Numbered from the stretch's first letter, positions 11,201 to 22,600 are shown. The stretch: 64,000 nt of DNA from Charina bottae (GCA_023362775.1 JALMGJ010000015.1:7083501-7147500); one strand, 5' to 3'. A program made the numbers and translations. The notes: a model not told the origin generated them from the sequence alone.

Positions 11201-14200
11201 ATGAAAGCCGGCTGGGTGGCCTTGGGCCAGTCCCTGTCTCTCAGCCCTAGGAAGGAGCCAATGGCAAAGCAGGAGACGGAGAGTTCTAGTCCCGCCTTAG
11301 GCGTGAAAGCCGGCTGGGTGGCCTTGGGCCAGTCCCTGTCTCTCAGCCCTAGGAAGGAGCCAATGGCAAACCAGGAGACGGGGAGTTCTAGTCCCGCCTT
11401 AGGCGTGAAAGCCGGCTGGGTGACCTTGGGCCAGTCCCTGTCTCTCAGCCCTAGGAAGGAGCCAATGGCAAAGCAGGAGACGGAGAGTTCTAGTCCCGCC
11501 TTAGGCATGAAAGCCGGCTGGGTGACCTTGGGCCAGTCCCTGTCTCTCAGCCCTAGGAAGGAGCCAATGGCAAAGCAGGAGACGGAGAGTTCTAGTCCCG
11601 CCTTAGGCATGAAAGCCGGCTGGGTGGCCTTGGGCCAGTCCCTGTCTCTCAGCCCTAGGAAGGAGCCAATGGCAAAGCAGGAGACGGAGAGTTCTAGTCC
11701 CGCCTTAGGCGTGAAAGCCGGCTGGGTGGCCTTGGGCCAGTCCCTGTCTCTCAGCCCTAGGAAGGAGCCAATGGCAAAGCAGGAGACGGAGAGTTCTAGT
11801 CCCGCCTTAGGCGTGAAAGCCGGCTGGGTGGCCTTGGGCCAGTCCCTGTCTCTCAGCCCTAGGAAGGAGCCAATGGCAAACCAGGAGACGGAGAGTTCTA
11901 GTCCCGCCTTAGGCGTGAAAGCCGGCTGGGTGACCTTGGGCCAGTCCCTGTCTCTCAGCCCTAGGAAGGAGCCAATGGCAAAGCAGGAGACGGAGAGTTC
12001 TAGTCCCGCCTTAGGCGTGAAAGCCGGCTGGGTGACCTTGGGCCAGTCCCTGTCTCTCAGCCCTAGGAAGGAGCCAATGGCAAAGCAGGAGACGGAGAGT
12101 TCTAGTCCCGCCTTAGGCATGAAAGCCGGCTGGGTGGCCTTGGGCCAGTCCCTGTCTCTCAGCCCTAGGAAGGAGCCAATGGCAAAGCAGGAGACGGAGA
12201 GTTCTAGTCCCGCCTTAGGCGTGAAAGCCGGCTGGGTGGCCTTGGGCCAGTCCCTGTCTCTCAGCCCTAGGAAGGAGCCAATGGCAAAGCAGGAGACGGA
12301 GAGTTCTAGTCCCGCCTTAGGCATGAAAGCCGGCTGGGTGACCTTGGGCCAGTCCCTGTCTCTCAGCCCTAGGAAGGAGCCAATGGCAAAGCAGGAGACG
12401 GAGAGTTCTAGTCCCGCCTTAGGCGTGAAAGCCGGCTGGGTGGCCTTGGGCCAGTCCCTGTCTCTCAGCCCTAGGAAGGAGCCAATGGCAAAGCAGGAGA
12501 CGGAGAGTTCTAGTCCCGCCTTAGGCGTGAAAGCCGGCTGGGTGACCTTGGGCCAGTCCCTGTCTCTCAGCCCTAGGAAGGAGCCAATGGCAAACCAGGA
12601 GACGGAGAGTTCTAGTCCCGCCTTAGGCGTGAAAGCCGGCTGGGTGACCTTGGGCCAGTCCCTGTCTCTCAGCCCTAGGAAGGAGCCAATGGCAAAGCAG
12701 GAGACCGAGAGTTCTAGTCCCGCCTTAGGCATGAAAGCCGGCTGGGTGACCTTGGGCCAGTCCCTGTCTCTCAGCCCTAGGAAGGAGCCAATGGCAAAGC
12801 AGGAGACGGAGAGTTCTAGTCCCGCCTTAGGCATGAAAGCCGGCTGGGTGGCCTTGGGCCAGTCCCTGTCTCTCAGCCCTAGGAAGGAGCCAATGGCAAA
12901 GCAGGAGACGGAGAGTTCTAGTCCCGCCTTAGGCGTGAAAGCCGGCTGGGTGACCTTGGGCCAGTCCCTGTCTCTCAGCCCTAGGAAGGAGCCAATGGCA
13001 AACCAGGAGACGGGGAGTTCTAGTCCCGCCTTAGGCGTGAAAGCCGGCTGGGTGACCTTGGGCCAGTCCCTGTCTCTCAGCCCTAGGAAGGAGCCAATGG
13101 CAAACCAGGAGACGGGGAGTTCTAGTCCCGCCTTAGGCATGAAAGCCGGCTGGGTGACCTTGGGCCAGTCCCTGTCTCTCAGCCCTAGGAAGGAGCCAAT
13201 GGCAAACCAGGAGACGGGGAGTTCTAGTCCCGCCTTAGGCGTGAAAGCCGGCTGGGTGACCTTGGGCCAGTCCCTGTCTCTCAGCCCTAGGAAGGAGCCA
13301 ATGGCAAAGCAGGAGACGGAGAGTTCTAGTCCCGCCTTAGGCGTGAAAGCCGGCTGGGTGACCTTGGGCCAGTCCCTGTCTCTCAGCCCTAGGAAGGAGC
13401 CAATGGCAAAGCAGGAGACGGAGAGTTCTAGTCCCGCCTTAGGCATGAAAGCCGGCTGGGTGGCCTTGGGCCAGTCCCTGTCTCTCAGCCCTAGGAAGGA
13501 GCCAATGGCAAAGCAGGAGACGGAGAGTTCTAGTCCCGCCTTAGGCGTGAAAGCCGGCTGGGTGACCTTGGGCCAGTCCCTGTCTCTCAGCCCTAGGAAG
13601 GAGCCAATGGCAAAGCAGGAGACGGAGAGTTCTAGTCCCGCCTTAGGCATGAAAGCCGGCTGGGTGGCCTTGGGCCAGTCCCTGTCTCTCAGCCCTAGGA
13701 AGGAGCCAATGGCAAAGCAGGAGACGGAGAGTTCTAGTCCCGCCTTAGGCATGAAAGCCGGCTGGGTGACCTTGGGCCAGTCCCTGTCTCTCAGCCCTAG
13801 GAAGGAGCCAATGGCAAAGCAGGAGACGGAGAGTTCTAGTCCCGCCTTAGGCATGAAAGCCGGCTGGGTGGCCTTGGGCCAGTCCCTGTCTCTCAGCCCT
13901 AGGAAGGAGCCAATGGCAAACCAGGAGACGGGGAGTTCTAGTCCCGCCTTAGGCATGAAAGCCGGCTGGGTGACCTTGGGCCAGTCCCTGTCTCTCAGCC
14001 CTAGGAAGGAGCCAATGGCAAACCAGGAGACGGAGAGTTCTAGTCCCGCCTTAGGCGTGAAAGCCGGCTGGGTGACCTTGGGCCAGTCCCTGTCTCTCAG
14101 CCCTAGGAAGGAGCCAATGGCAAAGCAGGAGACGGAGAGTTCTAGTCCCGCCTTAGGCATGAAAGCCGGCTGGGTGGCCTTGGGCCAGTCCCTGTCTCTC

Positions 14201-15334
14201 AGCCCTAGGAAGGAGCCAATGGCAAAGCAGGAGACGGAGAGTTCTAGTCCCGCCTTAGGCGTGAAAGCCGGCTGGGTGACCTTGGGCCAGTCCCTGTCTC
14301 TCAGCCCTAGGAAGGAGCCAATGGCAAAGCAGGAGACGGAGAGTTCTAGTCCCGCCTTAGGCATGAAAGCCGGCTGGGTGGCCTTGGGCCAGTCCCTGTC
14401 TCTCAGCCCTAGGAAGGAGCCAATGGCAAAGCAGGAGACGGAGAGTTCTAGTCCCGCCTTAGGCATGAAAGCCGGCTGGGTGACCTTGGGCCAGTCCCTG
14501 TCTCTCAGCCCTAGGAAGGAGCCAATGGCAAAGCAGGAGACGGAGAGTTCTAGTCCCGCCTTAGGCATGAAAGCCGGCTGGGTGGCCTTGGGCCAGTCCC
14601 TGTCTCTCAGCCCTAGGAAGGAGCCAATGGCAAACCAGGAGACGGGGAGTTCTAGTCCCGCCTTAGGCGTGAAAGCCGGCTGGGTGACCTTGGGCCAGTC
14701 CCTGTCTCTCAGCCCTAGGAAGGAGCCAATGGCAAACCAGGAGACGGGGAGTTCTAGTCCCGCCTTAGGCATGAAAGCCGGCTGGGTGACCTTGGGCCAG
14801 TCCCTGTCTCTCAGCCCTAGGAAGGAGTCAATGGCAAACCAGGAGACGGGGAGTTCTAGTCCCGCCTTAGGCGTGAAAGCCGGCTGGGTGACCTTGGGCC
14901 AGTCCCTGTCTCTCAGCCCTAGGAAGGAGCCAATGGCAAAGCAGGAGACGGAGAGTTCTAGTCCCGCCTTAGGCGTGAAAGCCGGCTGGGTGACCTTGGG
15001 CCAGTCCCTGTCTCTCAGCCCTAGGAAGGAGCCAATGGCAAAGCAGGAGACGGAGAGTTCTAGTCCCGCCTTAGGCATGAAAGCCGGCTGGGTGGCCTTG
15101 GGCCAGTCCCTGTCTCTCAGCCCTAGGAAGGAGCCAATGGCAAAGCAGGAGACGGAGAGTTCTAGTCCCGCCTTAGGCATGAAAGCCGGCTGGGTGGCCT
15201 TGGGCCAGTCCCTGTCTCTCAGCCCTAGGAAGGAGCCAATGGCAAACCAGGAGACTGAGAGTTCTAGTCCCGTCTTAGGTGTGAAAGCCGGCTGGGTGAC
15301 CTTGGGCCAGTCCCTGTCTCTCAGCCCTAGGAAG

Positions 15335-15516
15335 GTGGTGGTTGTTCAGTCGTTTAGTCGTGTCCGACTCTTCGTGACCTCATGGACCATAGCACGCCAG
15401 GCCTTCCTGTCCTCCACTGTGTCCCGGAGTGTACTCAGATTCATGTTCATTACATCGGTGATGCTATCTAACAATCTCATCCTCTGCCGTCCCCTTCTCC
15501 TTTTGCCCTAGGAAGG
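15335..15516 (-). mobile_element. 5'-truncated BovB (RTE) LINE insertion in the array, copy 1
   Basis: Read on the minus strand this is the 3' terminal part of BovB (gcaaaaggagaaggggac ... gagtcggacacgactaaacgactgaacaac), matching the fragments at 54085-54844. It is flanked by a direct repeat of the array sequence cctaggaagg (just before 15336 and at 15506-15516), as expected for target-primed insertion of a truncated LINE into one 102-bp unit. Confidence 0.88.
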
Positions 15517-15923
15517 AGCCAATGGCAAAGCAGGAGACGGAGAGTTCTAGTCCCGCCTTAGGCGTGAAAGCCGGCTGGGTGGCCTTGGGCCAGTCCCTGT
15601 CTCTCAGCCCTAGGAAGGAGCCAATGGCAAAGCAGGAGACGGAGAGTTCTAGTCCCGCCTTAGGCGTGAAAGCCGGCTGGGTGGCCTTGGGCCAGTCCCT
15701 GTCTCTCAGCCCTAGGAAGGAGCCAATGGCAAAGCAGGAGACGGAGAGTTCTAGTCCCGCCTTAGGCGTGAAAGCCGGCTGGGTGGCCTTGGGCCAGTCC
15801 CTGTCTCTCAGCCCTAGGAAGGAGCCAATGGCAAACCAGGAGACTGAGAGTTCTAGTCCCGTCTTAGGTGTGAAAGCCGGCTGGGTGACCTTGGGCCAGT
15901 CCCTGTCTCTCAGCCCTAGGAAG

Positions 15924-16105
15924 GTGGTGGTTGTTCAGTCCTTTAGTCGTGTCCGACTCTTCGTGACCTCATGGACCATAGCACGCCAGGCCTTCCTGTC
16001 CTCCACTGTGTCCCGGAGTGTACTCAGATTCATGTTCATTACATCGGTGATGCTATCTAACAATCTCATCCTCTGCCGTCCCCTTCTCCTTTTGCCCTAG
16101 GAAGG
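15924..16105 (-). mobile_element. BovB insertion, copy 2 (duplicated with its host block)
   Basis: Identical to copy 1 except for one visible base (cagtcgttt versus cagtccttt). It lies exactly 589 bp downstream. The unit just before each copy shares the same rare variants (gactgag, cgtcttaggtgtg), so the insertion was copied together with its unit and three following units and is not a second insertion. Confidence 0.9.
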
Positions 16106-17504
16106 AGCCAATGGCAAAGCAGGAGACGGAGAGTTCTAGTCCCGCCTTAGGCGTGAAAGCCGGCTGGGTGGCCTTGGGCCAGTCCCTGTCTCTCAGCCCT
16201 AGGAAGGAGCCAATGGCAAAGCAGGAGACGGAGAGTTCTAGTCCCGCCTTAGGCGTGAAAGCCGGCTGGGTGGCCTTGGGCCAGTCCCTGTCTCTCAGCC
16301 CTAGGAAGGAGCCAATGGCAAAGCAGGAGACGGAGAGTTCTAGTCCCGCCTTAGGCGTGAAAGCCGGCTGGGTGGCCTTGGGCCAGTCCCTGTCTCTCAG
16401 CCCTAGGAAGGAGCCAATGGCAAAGCAGGAGACGGAGAGTTCTAGTCCCGCCTTAGGCGTGAAAGCCGGCTGGGTGGCCTTGGGCCAGTCCCTGTCTCTC
16501 AGCCCTAGGAAGGAGCCAATGGCAAAGCAGGAGACGGAGAGTTCTAGTCCTGCCTTAGGCGTGAAAGCCGGCTGGGTGACCTTGGGCCAGTCCCTGTCTC
16601 TCAGCCCTAGGAAGGAGCCAATGGCAAAGCAGGAGACGGAGAGTTCTAGTCCCGCCTTAGGCATGAAAGCCGGCTGGGTGACCTTGGGCCAGTCCCTGTC
16701 TCTCAGCCCTAGGAAGGAGCCAATGGCAAAGCAGGAGACGGAGATTTCTAGTCCCGCCTTAGGCGTGAAAGCCGGCTGGGTGGCCTTGGGCCAGTCCCTG
16801 TCTCTCAGCCCTAGGAAGGAGCCAATGGCAAAGCAGGAGACGGAGAGTTCTAGTCCCGCCTTAGGCCTGAAAGCCGGCTGGGTGACCTGGGGCCAGTCCC
16901 TGTCTCTCAGCCCTAGGAAGGAGCCAATGGCAAAGCAGGAGACGGAGAGTTCTAGTCCCGCCTTAGGCGTGAAAGCCGGCTGGGTGACCTTGGGCCAGTC
17001 CCTCTCTCTCAGCCCAACTCACCTCACAGGGTTGTTGTTGTGGGGAAAAGAGGAGGAGGAAGGAGTATTAGGTATGTTCGCCACCTTGAGCTATTTATAA
17101 AATAAAATAAATAAATAAATAAATAAAGTGTATATTTGTAGCCACATCAGTGAGAAAATGGCTTGGGAGTCTTGAGTTGAGATTTCGGGAATACCCGTAG
17201 GAATGTGCTTCAGAAGAGGAGCAGATGAACCTATTTGTCTCCTAGTGACTCCTTGGTTTCGTCCATGTGGTTCTCCCAGCAATAACATGGAAGGTGTTTC
17301 CTGCTGCCTTTTTCCAAGATCGTTTTTTCAACACTGCACTTTAGCCTACGGATCTGGGGGTCCAGGCTGCCCAATCCTAATTAAAATGGGAGAGACTTTT
17401 CTTTTCTCCTCCAAACTATAGGTAACCAGATCACTGTGGAAAACTCCAAAGCTAACAGGCATCAGTGGTAAATAGGAAATACCACTTTGAACTCAAGCCT
17501 CTTT

Positions 17505-17616
17505 GAACTCAAACCGCCCAGAGTTCCCTTGCGGGGAGATGGAGCGGTATATAAATTGAAACATACATACATACATACATACATACATACATACATACAT
17601 ACATACATACATAAAT
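17505..17616 (+). repeat. LINE-type 3' tail followed by (ACAT)n microsatellite
   Basis: The motif aaaccgcccagagttcc ... gagatggagcggtatataaat is the common 3' end of a sauropsid non-LTR element or SINE. It runs straight into about 60 bp of (ACAT)n, ending in aaataaat. The clade of the parent LINE is not certain. Confidence 0.7.
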
Positions 17617-17619
17617 AAA

Positions 17620-19700
17620 TGCCTGTTACAGGCACGAGGACTTTCTTTTGGCCCTAAAGACTATAGATAGAGCTGACATTCCAACCTGTCACCTCATCTC
17701 TCTTCACCATGATCACCCACCACTACAGCACTACCTCAATCCACAGAAGATTTCATTTGCCACGGCCAGCCTCTGGCAAGACCAGATCTCCAAGACTTCA
17801 GAGAAGACCTCATCCACTGACTGACAGCTGCCTGTTGTTTCTCATTGGGCAGACCAAGTCCACTGCTGGGAGAAGAATCCAGCAAGAGAGATAATGAATC
17901 TGATTTATGAGATAGTCCCAAAGGGCTTTTGTGTCCTGACCCAAATTACACTGCAGTTGAAGGCAACTCATTTGAGAATGGGCTCTATTTACATTTCTAA
18001 ACAACCACCTTGTACGGCAGAGTGAAACTTTGTGGTCTTTTGCACGGAGCAGAGAAGTGAGAACCTGCTATTTCTTTTATCTCTTGAAATGTGGTGTCTC
18101 CTGAATAACGAACTGTGTAGCAATAAAACTTATTTTTCTTGAATTTCTTCCTTATCCTGTGCTTTGTAACATCTGGGCAGATGCAGAATTCTAAAAAGCC
18201 TCAAAGTCTGCACACATTTTTGTATGAATTGGGTCAATCCTATCATCACCCAGGTATCAGCTTACAGTACATAATTTTTGAGTTCTTCCATCCCATGGAC
18301 TAATATGGCTAAGATTACTTTCTACACAAAACCTTGCAGCAAAAAATACTGAAGGGGAATCAAACCTATGATGAAGTTACCTAACCATTTCCAGCTGTTC
18401 CTGCAAGATACTTTCTACTCAGATGCTGTTGCCATGTGTCTCATGAGCAAAGGTGCTGGAGCAGCAGACATGGGACTAGACATGTCACCCAATCTGGAGG
18501 ATGGTATGAATTGAACCATCAAAAGATGATGTAAGAACACCTGCTCTGCGGGTTGAGGCGGATAGCTTCATTCCTTGGCATCTTCAACTAACAGCATCAG
18601 GTGGCAGCAAATGAATTCTGGGAAAGTCAGAAAAGGAGAGTGGAATCTTCTTTTAAATTTTTTAATTTAAAAATTAAAATTATTTTAAATTATTTTAAAA
18701 TTTAAAAATAATAATTTTTAAAAAATTATTTAAAAATCAGTCAAGTGGGACATTGACCAGGTCAGCCACCAAAGGAAGTGTCTCTGTGAACACTTCCTTA
18801 AAATTATTTTAATTGCCAATGCTGCAAAGGAAAGTAAAAGACTCCAGCATCTTCACTATTTCCAAGAATTCCTCTGAATTCCATGCAGAACTTCTTAGAA
18901 ACCAGAGTGGTAGACACAATCCAATGCACTGTTTTGCAAGTGTGCCCAGCTGACCCGAAAACAAGAGAAGGGTCAACTGGGGTGGTAAAGATCTTCCTAT
19001 GAGGCTTCCTCAGTATGCTTTCTTTTTAAGGAAAGTGTGTGGCAACTAGTCATGACAGCCCTTTTCTGAGAGCACCCACAACTTGGTCCTAAAATGAGAC
19101 CGCTGGATTAAAGACTGGGGATCCCTATGCGAGTAGGTTGTGAATGATCTGAAGAGTTCCTAATTGCCCACTGCTGAACAGTAGAAACAAAAATGATTTG
19201 TGCCACCTAGTTCAGGTAAGATTTGCTTGTATTTTTAAATTTAGATTGAAAGGTGTTCTCTAGAGATCAGGAATGGGCATTTGTGCAAAAAGGTTGAGGA
19301 GTCAATTCAGTTTTGGAATTAAAACCAAGTTCTACTTGGACGCCTTCCTCTACGTCATCACCTATTAATACAGAAAGCAGCCCTTGGATTCTGGCCATGA
19401 GCAACTGTCCCATTTTATTGGCCATAACTAATTCCGTGTTGGACTATCTGTAAATTGTGCCGCATGAACACAAATGAGCACACTGCACATATTACTTGGG
19501 GAAGATTGACCAAAGAGGGATGCTAAATGTACAAGCCACCAGCACCCTGGAGCCCCAGACTTTGGGGGGACCAAACATGAATTCCCAGTTTTTGTATTTT
19601 TAGGGAGTTAAGATTTTAAGAGGCAAGCTGGATTGCCTAAGCATTTTACTTGTTAAATCTCCCAACCCTTCAAAACATCATGTTCAATATAGGCCATGCC
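17620..19700. other. Intronic sequence, AT-rich palindromic patch inside
   Basis: Mostly unremarkable. An extremely AT-rich patch of interleaved ttaaa/tttaa words lies at about 18650-18735 and can fold on itself. No gene recognised. Confidence 0.45.
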
Positions 19701-19702
19701 TA

Positions 19703-20111
19703 CAGGTAGTCCTCACTTAACGGCCACAATTGAGACCAGAATTTTGGCTGCTAAGCAAAGTGGTCACTAAGCAAATCTGACCCGATTTTACGACCTTTTT
19801 GGGACAGTTGTTAAGCGAATCACCGCAGGCATTAAGCAAACCACATAGTCGTTAAGCGAATCACATGGTTCCCCATTGATTTTGCTTGCCAGAAGCCAGC
19901 CGGGAAGGTCAAAAATGGCGATCATGGGACCACGGGATGCTGCGACGGTCATAAATGCAAACTGGTTGCCAAGTACCCAAATCATGATCACGTGACCGCG
20001 GGGACGCTGCAACAGTTGTAAGTGTGAGAACCGGTTGTAGGTCAGTTTTTTCAGCACCGTCTTAAGTCTGAACCGCCACTAAATGAATGGTTGTTAAGTG
20101 AGGACTACCTG
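19703..20111. mobile_element. Tigger/mariner-like MITE with TA duplication
   Basis: Starts caggtagtcctcacttaacg and ends gttaagtgaggactacctg, which are inverted repeats. Both sides carry TA (19701-19702, 20112-20113). The body repeats ttaagcgaatcac motifs. No transposase frame. Same family as 29704-30076 and 49975-50372. Confidence 0.87.
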
Positions 20112-20113
20112 TA

Positions 20114-20875
20114 CTTTCAGAAGGAGGTCAAGTGCCTTGCTGAACCTAAAGCCCCTCCAGCTCAGTTTATACTCTTGTGATGTAGCAATTATTAAAATAT
20201 TAATAACAATGCTCCAATTAACTGTATACCATCAGAATTTATAACTGAAGCAAGAAAAACAGACTCAACCGTCAAAAGCTAGGTTGCAGCCCAAATTTTT
20301 CATGCTGCTAAATATGCATTATGAAGGGAAGCGGGCTTCATTAATCATGGTACATTGTATAAGACAATATACCGAGTTTTGTTTATTCTTCATTCTGGGC
20401 AGTGTAAGAGCCAAATGCAGGACAGAATTCCCAAAACATTCCAACGGTCACCTTTTTCACTTGTCACATTGTGCTCTATAGCACAGAGGATCTACATTGT
20501 GGTGACAAGTATGTGACCTGCAAATCGAATTTCCTTTAGAACCAAAAGTGACTGGAAGACACCAGCCAAAGCACAACTTTTAATCTTGGAGAGGTACAGA
20601 GGTTTGCAGAAATTATTTCAGTTTTTACTTTTAAGGAAAACATTTTCTACACTGAAAGCTTCTTACAGTGTTCATAGAACAGGAGAACCAGGAAGGAAGT
20701 TGAAGAATTACAGTGTCCTTGTCACTGACAGTAAGCTTCCCCCTTTCCTCTCTGTTGTTGTCAAACAGTACTGGGACATTTTCAGTTCTCAACAATGTCA
20801 TTCCCCAAACCAGTTACGCAAAAAGTAGTGCCCTGCATCCCCATGGAACTTCTCCAGTTGACTGGTTAGACAAGG
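20114..20875. other. Intronic sequence, no recognised element
   Basis: Open frames at 20284-20481 and 20586-20828 show no domain. Nothing else supported. Confidence 0.4.
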
Positions 20876-20883
20876 CTATAGAG

Positions 20884-21677
20884 CAGAGCTTTCCAAACTG
20901 TGTGTCAGGACACGTTAGTGTGTCGGCTGCAGTGTCTGGGTGTGTTGTGGCTGCTGCTGCCTCTGAGCCCTGCCAGGATTCCGCACAGGTCCTAGTGCCT
21001 GCCTTGTGCCTGGCTGCCTCCAAACCTGCTGTGATTCCGCGCAGGTCCTAGTGCATGCCTTGTGCCCTGCTGCCTCCAAACCTGCTGTGATTCCGCGCAG
21101 GTCCTAGTGCCTGCCTTGTGCCCTGCTGCCTCCAAACCTGCTGTGATTCCATGCAGGTCCTAGTGCCTGCCTTGTGCCTGGCTGCCTCCAAACCTGCTGT
21201 GATTCCGAGCAGGTCCTAGTGCCTGCCTTGTGCCTGGCTGCCTCCAAACCTGCTGTGATTCCATGCAGTTCCTAGTGCCTGCCTTGTGCCCTGCTGCCTC
21301 CAAACCTGCTGTGATTCTGCGCAGGTCCTAGTGCCTGCCTTGTGCCTGGCTGCCTCCAAACCTGCTGTGATTCCGCGCAGGTCCTAGTGCATGCCTTGTG
21401 CCCTGCTGCCTCCAAACCTGCTGTGATTCCACGCAGGTCCTAGTGCCTGCCTTGTGCCTGGCTGCCTCCAAACCTGCTGTGATTCCGCGCAGGTCCTAGT
21501 GCATGCCTTGTGCCCTGCTGCCTCCAAACCTGCTGTGATTCCGCGCAGGTCCTAGTGCCTGCCTTGTGCCCTGCTGTAAGAATGTGTCACGAAACAATGC
21601 CCTGCTGTAAGAGTGTGTCGTGAAATGATGCACGTCTAAAAAGTGTGTCACCAACATGAAAAGTTTGGAAAGCTCTG
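20884..21677 (-). mobile_element. hAT-like MITE with expanded 56-bp minisatellite
   Basis: Reverse-oriented copy beginning cagagctttccaaactgtg and ending aagtttggaaagctctg. It has a perfect 8-bp duplication ctatagag (20876-20883 and 21678-21685). The interior has about eleven units. The left-end module (ctgctgtaagagtgtgtc...) is present twice near 21572-21630, a small internal duplication. Confidence 0.9.
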
Positions 21678-22037
21678 CTATAGAGGCTAATAAAGGATGT
21701 AAAGTTTGACCTAAAACTCCAACATTTTTAGTAAAGGTAATACAATAATTTCTTGCTCAAAGCACAAATACATGAGATTTGGTTTTTTAAAGTGGATCCA
21801 GCACAGAGAGTGTTAAAACACAACACCAACTTGCTATGACACATTGATCATCTCAAGTTAAGTGAGAATCAACTCCAAAAAAACAACCCCATCAGTTGAG
21901 ACAGGCAGGGTTTGATCCCCTCACAGGCTGATAACAGCTTCCATCAGTTCCAGAACTGATCATGTGTCTAAGACTTGCTCAAGAGGGCCTATCTTTGACC
22001 GAAACCTACACAGGACAACCAACAGGTCTGTCTAGAG

Positions 22038-22348
22038 CAGGGCTTTCCAAAGTGCCGCCGCTAGCGACACACCAGCGGCAGCATTGCAGAGGCGGCGCGC
22101 GCGTGCACGGCGGCGGCGCAGGGGGCGTGCGGCGGCGCGCGCGTGCACGGCGGCAGCGCGGGGGGCGTGCGGCGGCGTGCGTGTGCACGGCGGCGGCAGC
22201 CTCCGCTAAAACGCGGAACCACTGATCCCGCGCCGCTGCTGCTGCCGCCGTGCACGCGCGCGCCGCCGCTTCCGGGTGGTGTGGCGACACACCACGCTGT
22301 GTGTGGCGACACACTTTTGTGTCGCGACACACAGTTTGGAAAGCTCTG
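22038..22348. mobile_element. GC-rich hAT-like MITE related to the minisatellite family
   Basis: Begins cagggctttccaaagtgcc and ends cacagtttggaaagctctg, the same ends as the minisatellite MITEs. It is flanked by a perfect duplication gtctagag (22030-22037, 22349-22356). The interior differs: CpG-rich repeats of gcgcgcgtgcacggcggcgg in both orientations. Open frames rich in Arg and Ala across it are artefacts of the GC repeat. Confidence 0.87.
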
Positions 22349-22436
22349 GTCTAGAGGCTACAAAATCTTATACAACAAGCATCTCAAAGATACTCTTAAA
22401 ATTTTCACATAACACCTCAAAACTAGGATTAGGATT

Positions 22437-22600
22437 TAAGGTTGGCAACCTTTGGGGCCAAAGGGCACATCTGGAATTTCGAGAGCATGATTTGGTGCTG
22501 TCACAAAATGGCTGCCTTGGAGGGTAAGGGTTTGTCTATTCCCAAAATGGCTGCCACGCTGGGTACAGCCACTCACCAAACACTTGGGAGGTGGCCTTCC
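22437..22600. mobile_element. Possible hAT-derived remnant
   Basis: The start aaggttggcaacctttgggg resembles ends of hAT-type non-autonomous elements, and caaaatggctgcc occurs twice. No clear right end or target duplication was found. Confidence 0.35.

Larger units (their letters stand above)
8268..17127 (+). repeat. Single tRNA-SINE internally expanded into an about 82-unit 102-bp minisatellite
   Basis: The array opens with the head of a family B tRNA-SINE (gagagccagtttggtctagtgg, A-box-like TGGTCTAGTGG; 8268-8307). It ends with the tail of such a SINE (cccaactcacctcacaggg ... (aaat)n; about 17016-17127). Between them the same 102-bp segment is repeated head to tail, starting at 8308, 8410, 8512 and so on. 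The phase holds for 69 units to 15244, then 4 units (15527-15833) and 9 units (16116-16932). Each unit carries the SINE B-box region (agttctagtcc), the gggccagtccctgtctctca block and a junction ggcaaa(g/c)caggagac. Units differ at few sites: aaag/aaac, gcatg/gcgtg, gtggcc/gtgacc, gacggag/gacgggg. Two 174-bp BovB pieces interrupt the array. The long open frames on both strands follow from a stop-free unit whose length is divisible by three; I do not regard them as genes. Confidence 0.93.

Noticed and set aside
8284..15511. Giant repetitive proteins of about 2,300-2,400 residues on both strands
   Set aside because: Open frames arise from a stop-free 102-bp unit (34 codons) on both strands, are SINE-derived, run through a LINE fragment and have no domain.
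8308..17015. CRISPR array
   Set aside because: Whole units repeat with no unique spacers, the unit is a SINE piece and the DNA is vertebrate.
22006..22412. Arg/Ala-rich proteins in the GC-rich block
   Set aside because: They lie inside a MITE with clear ends and target duplications; the composition explains the frames.
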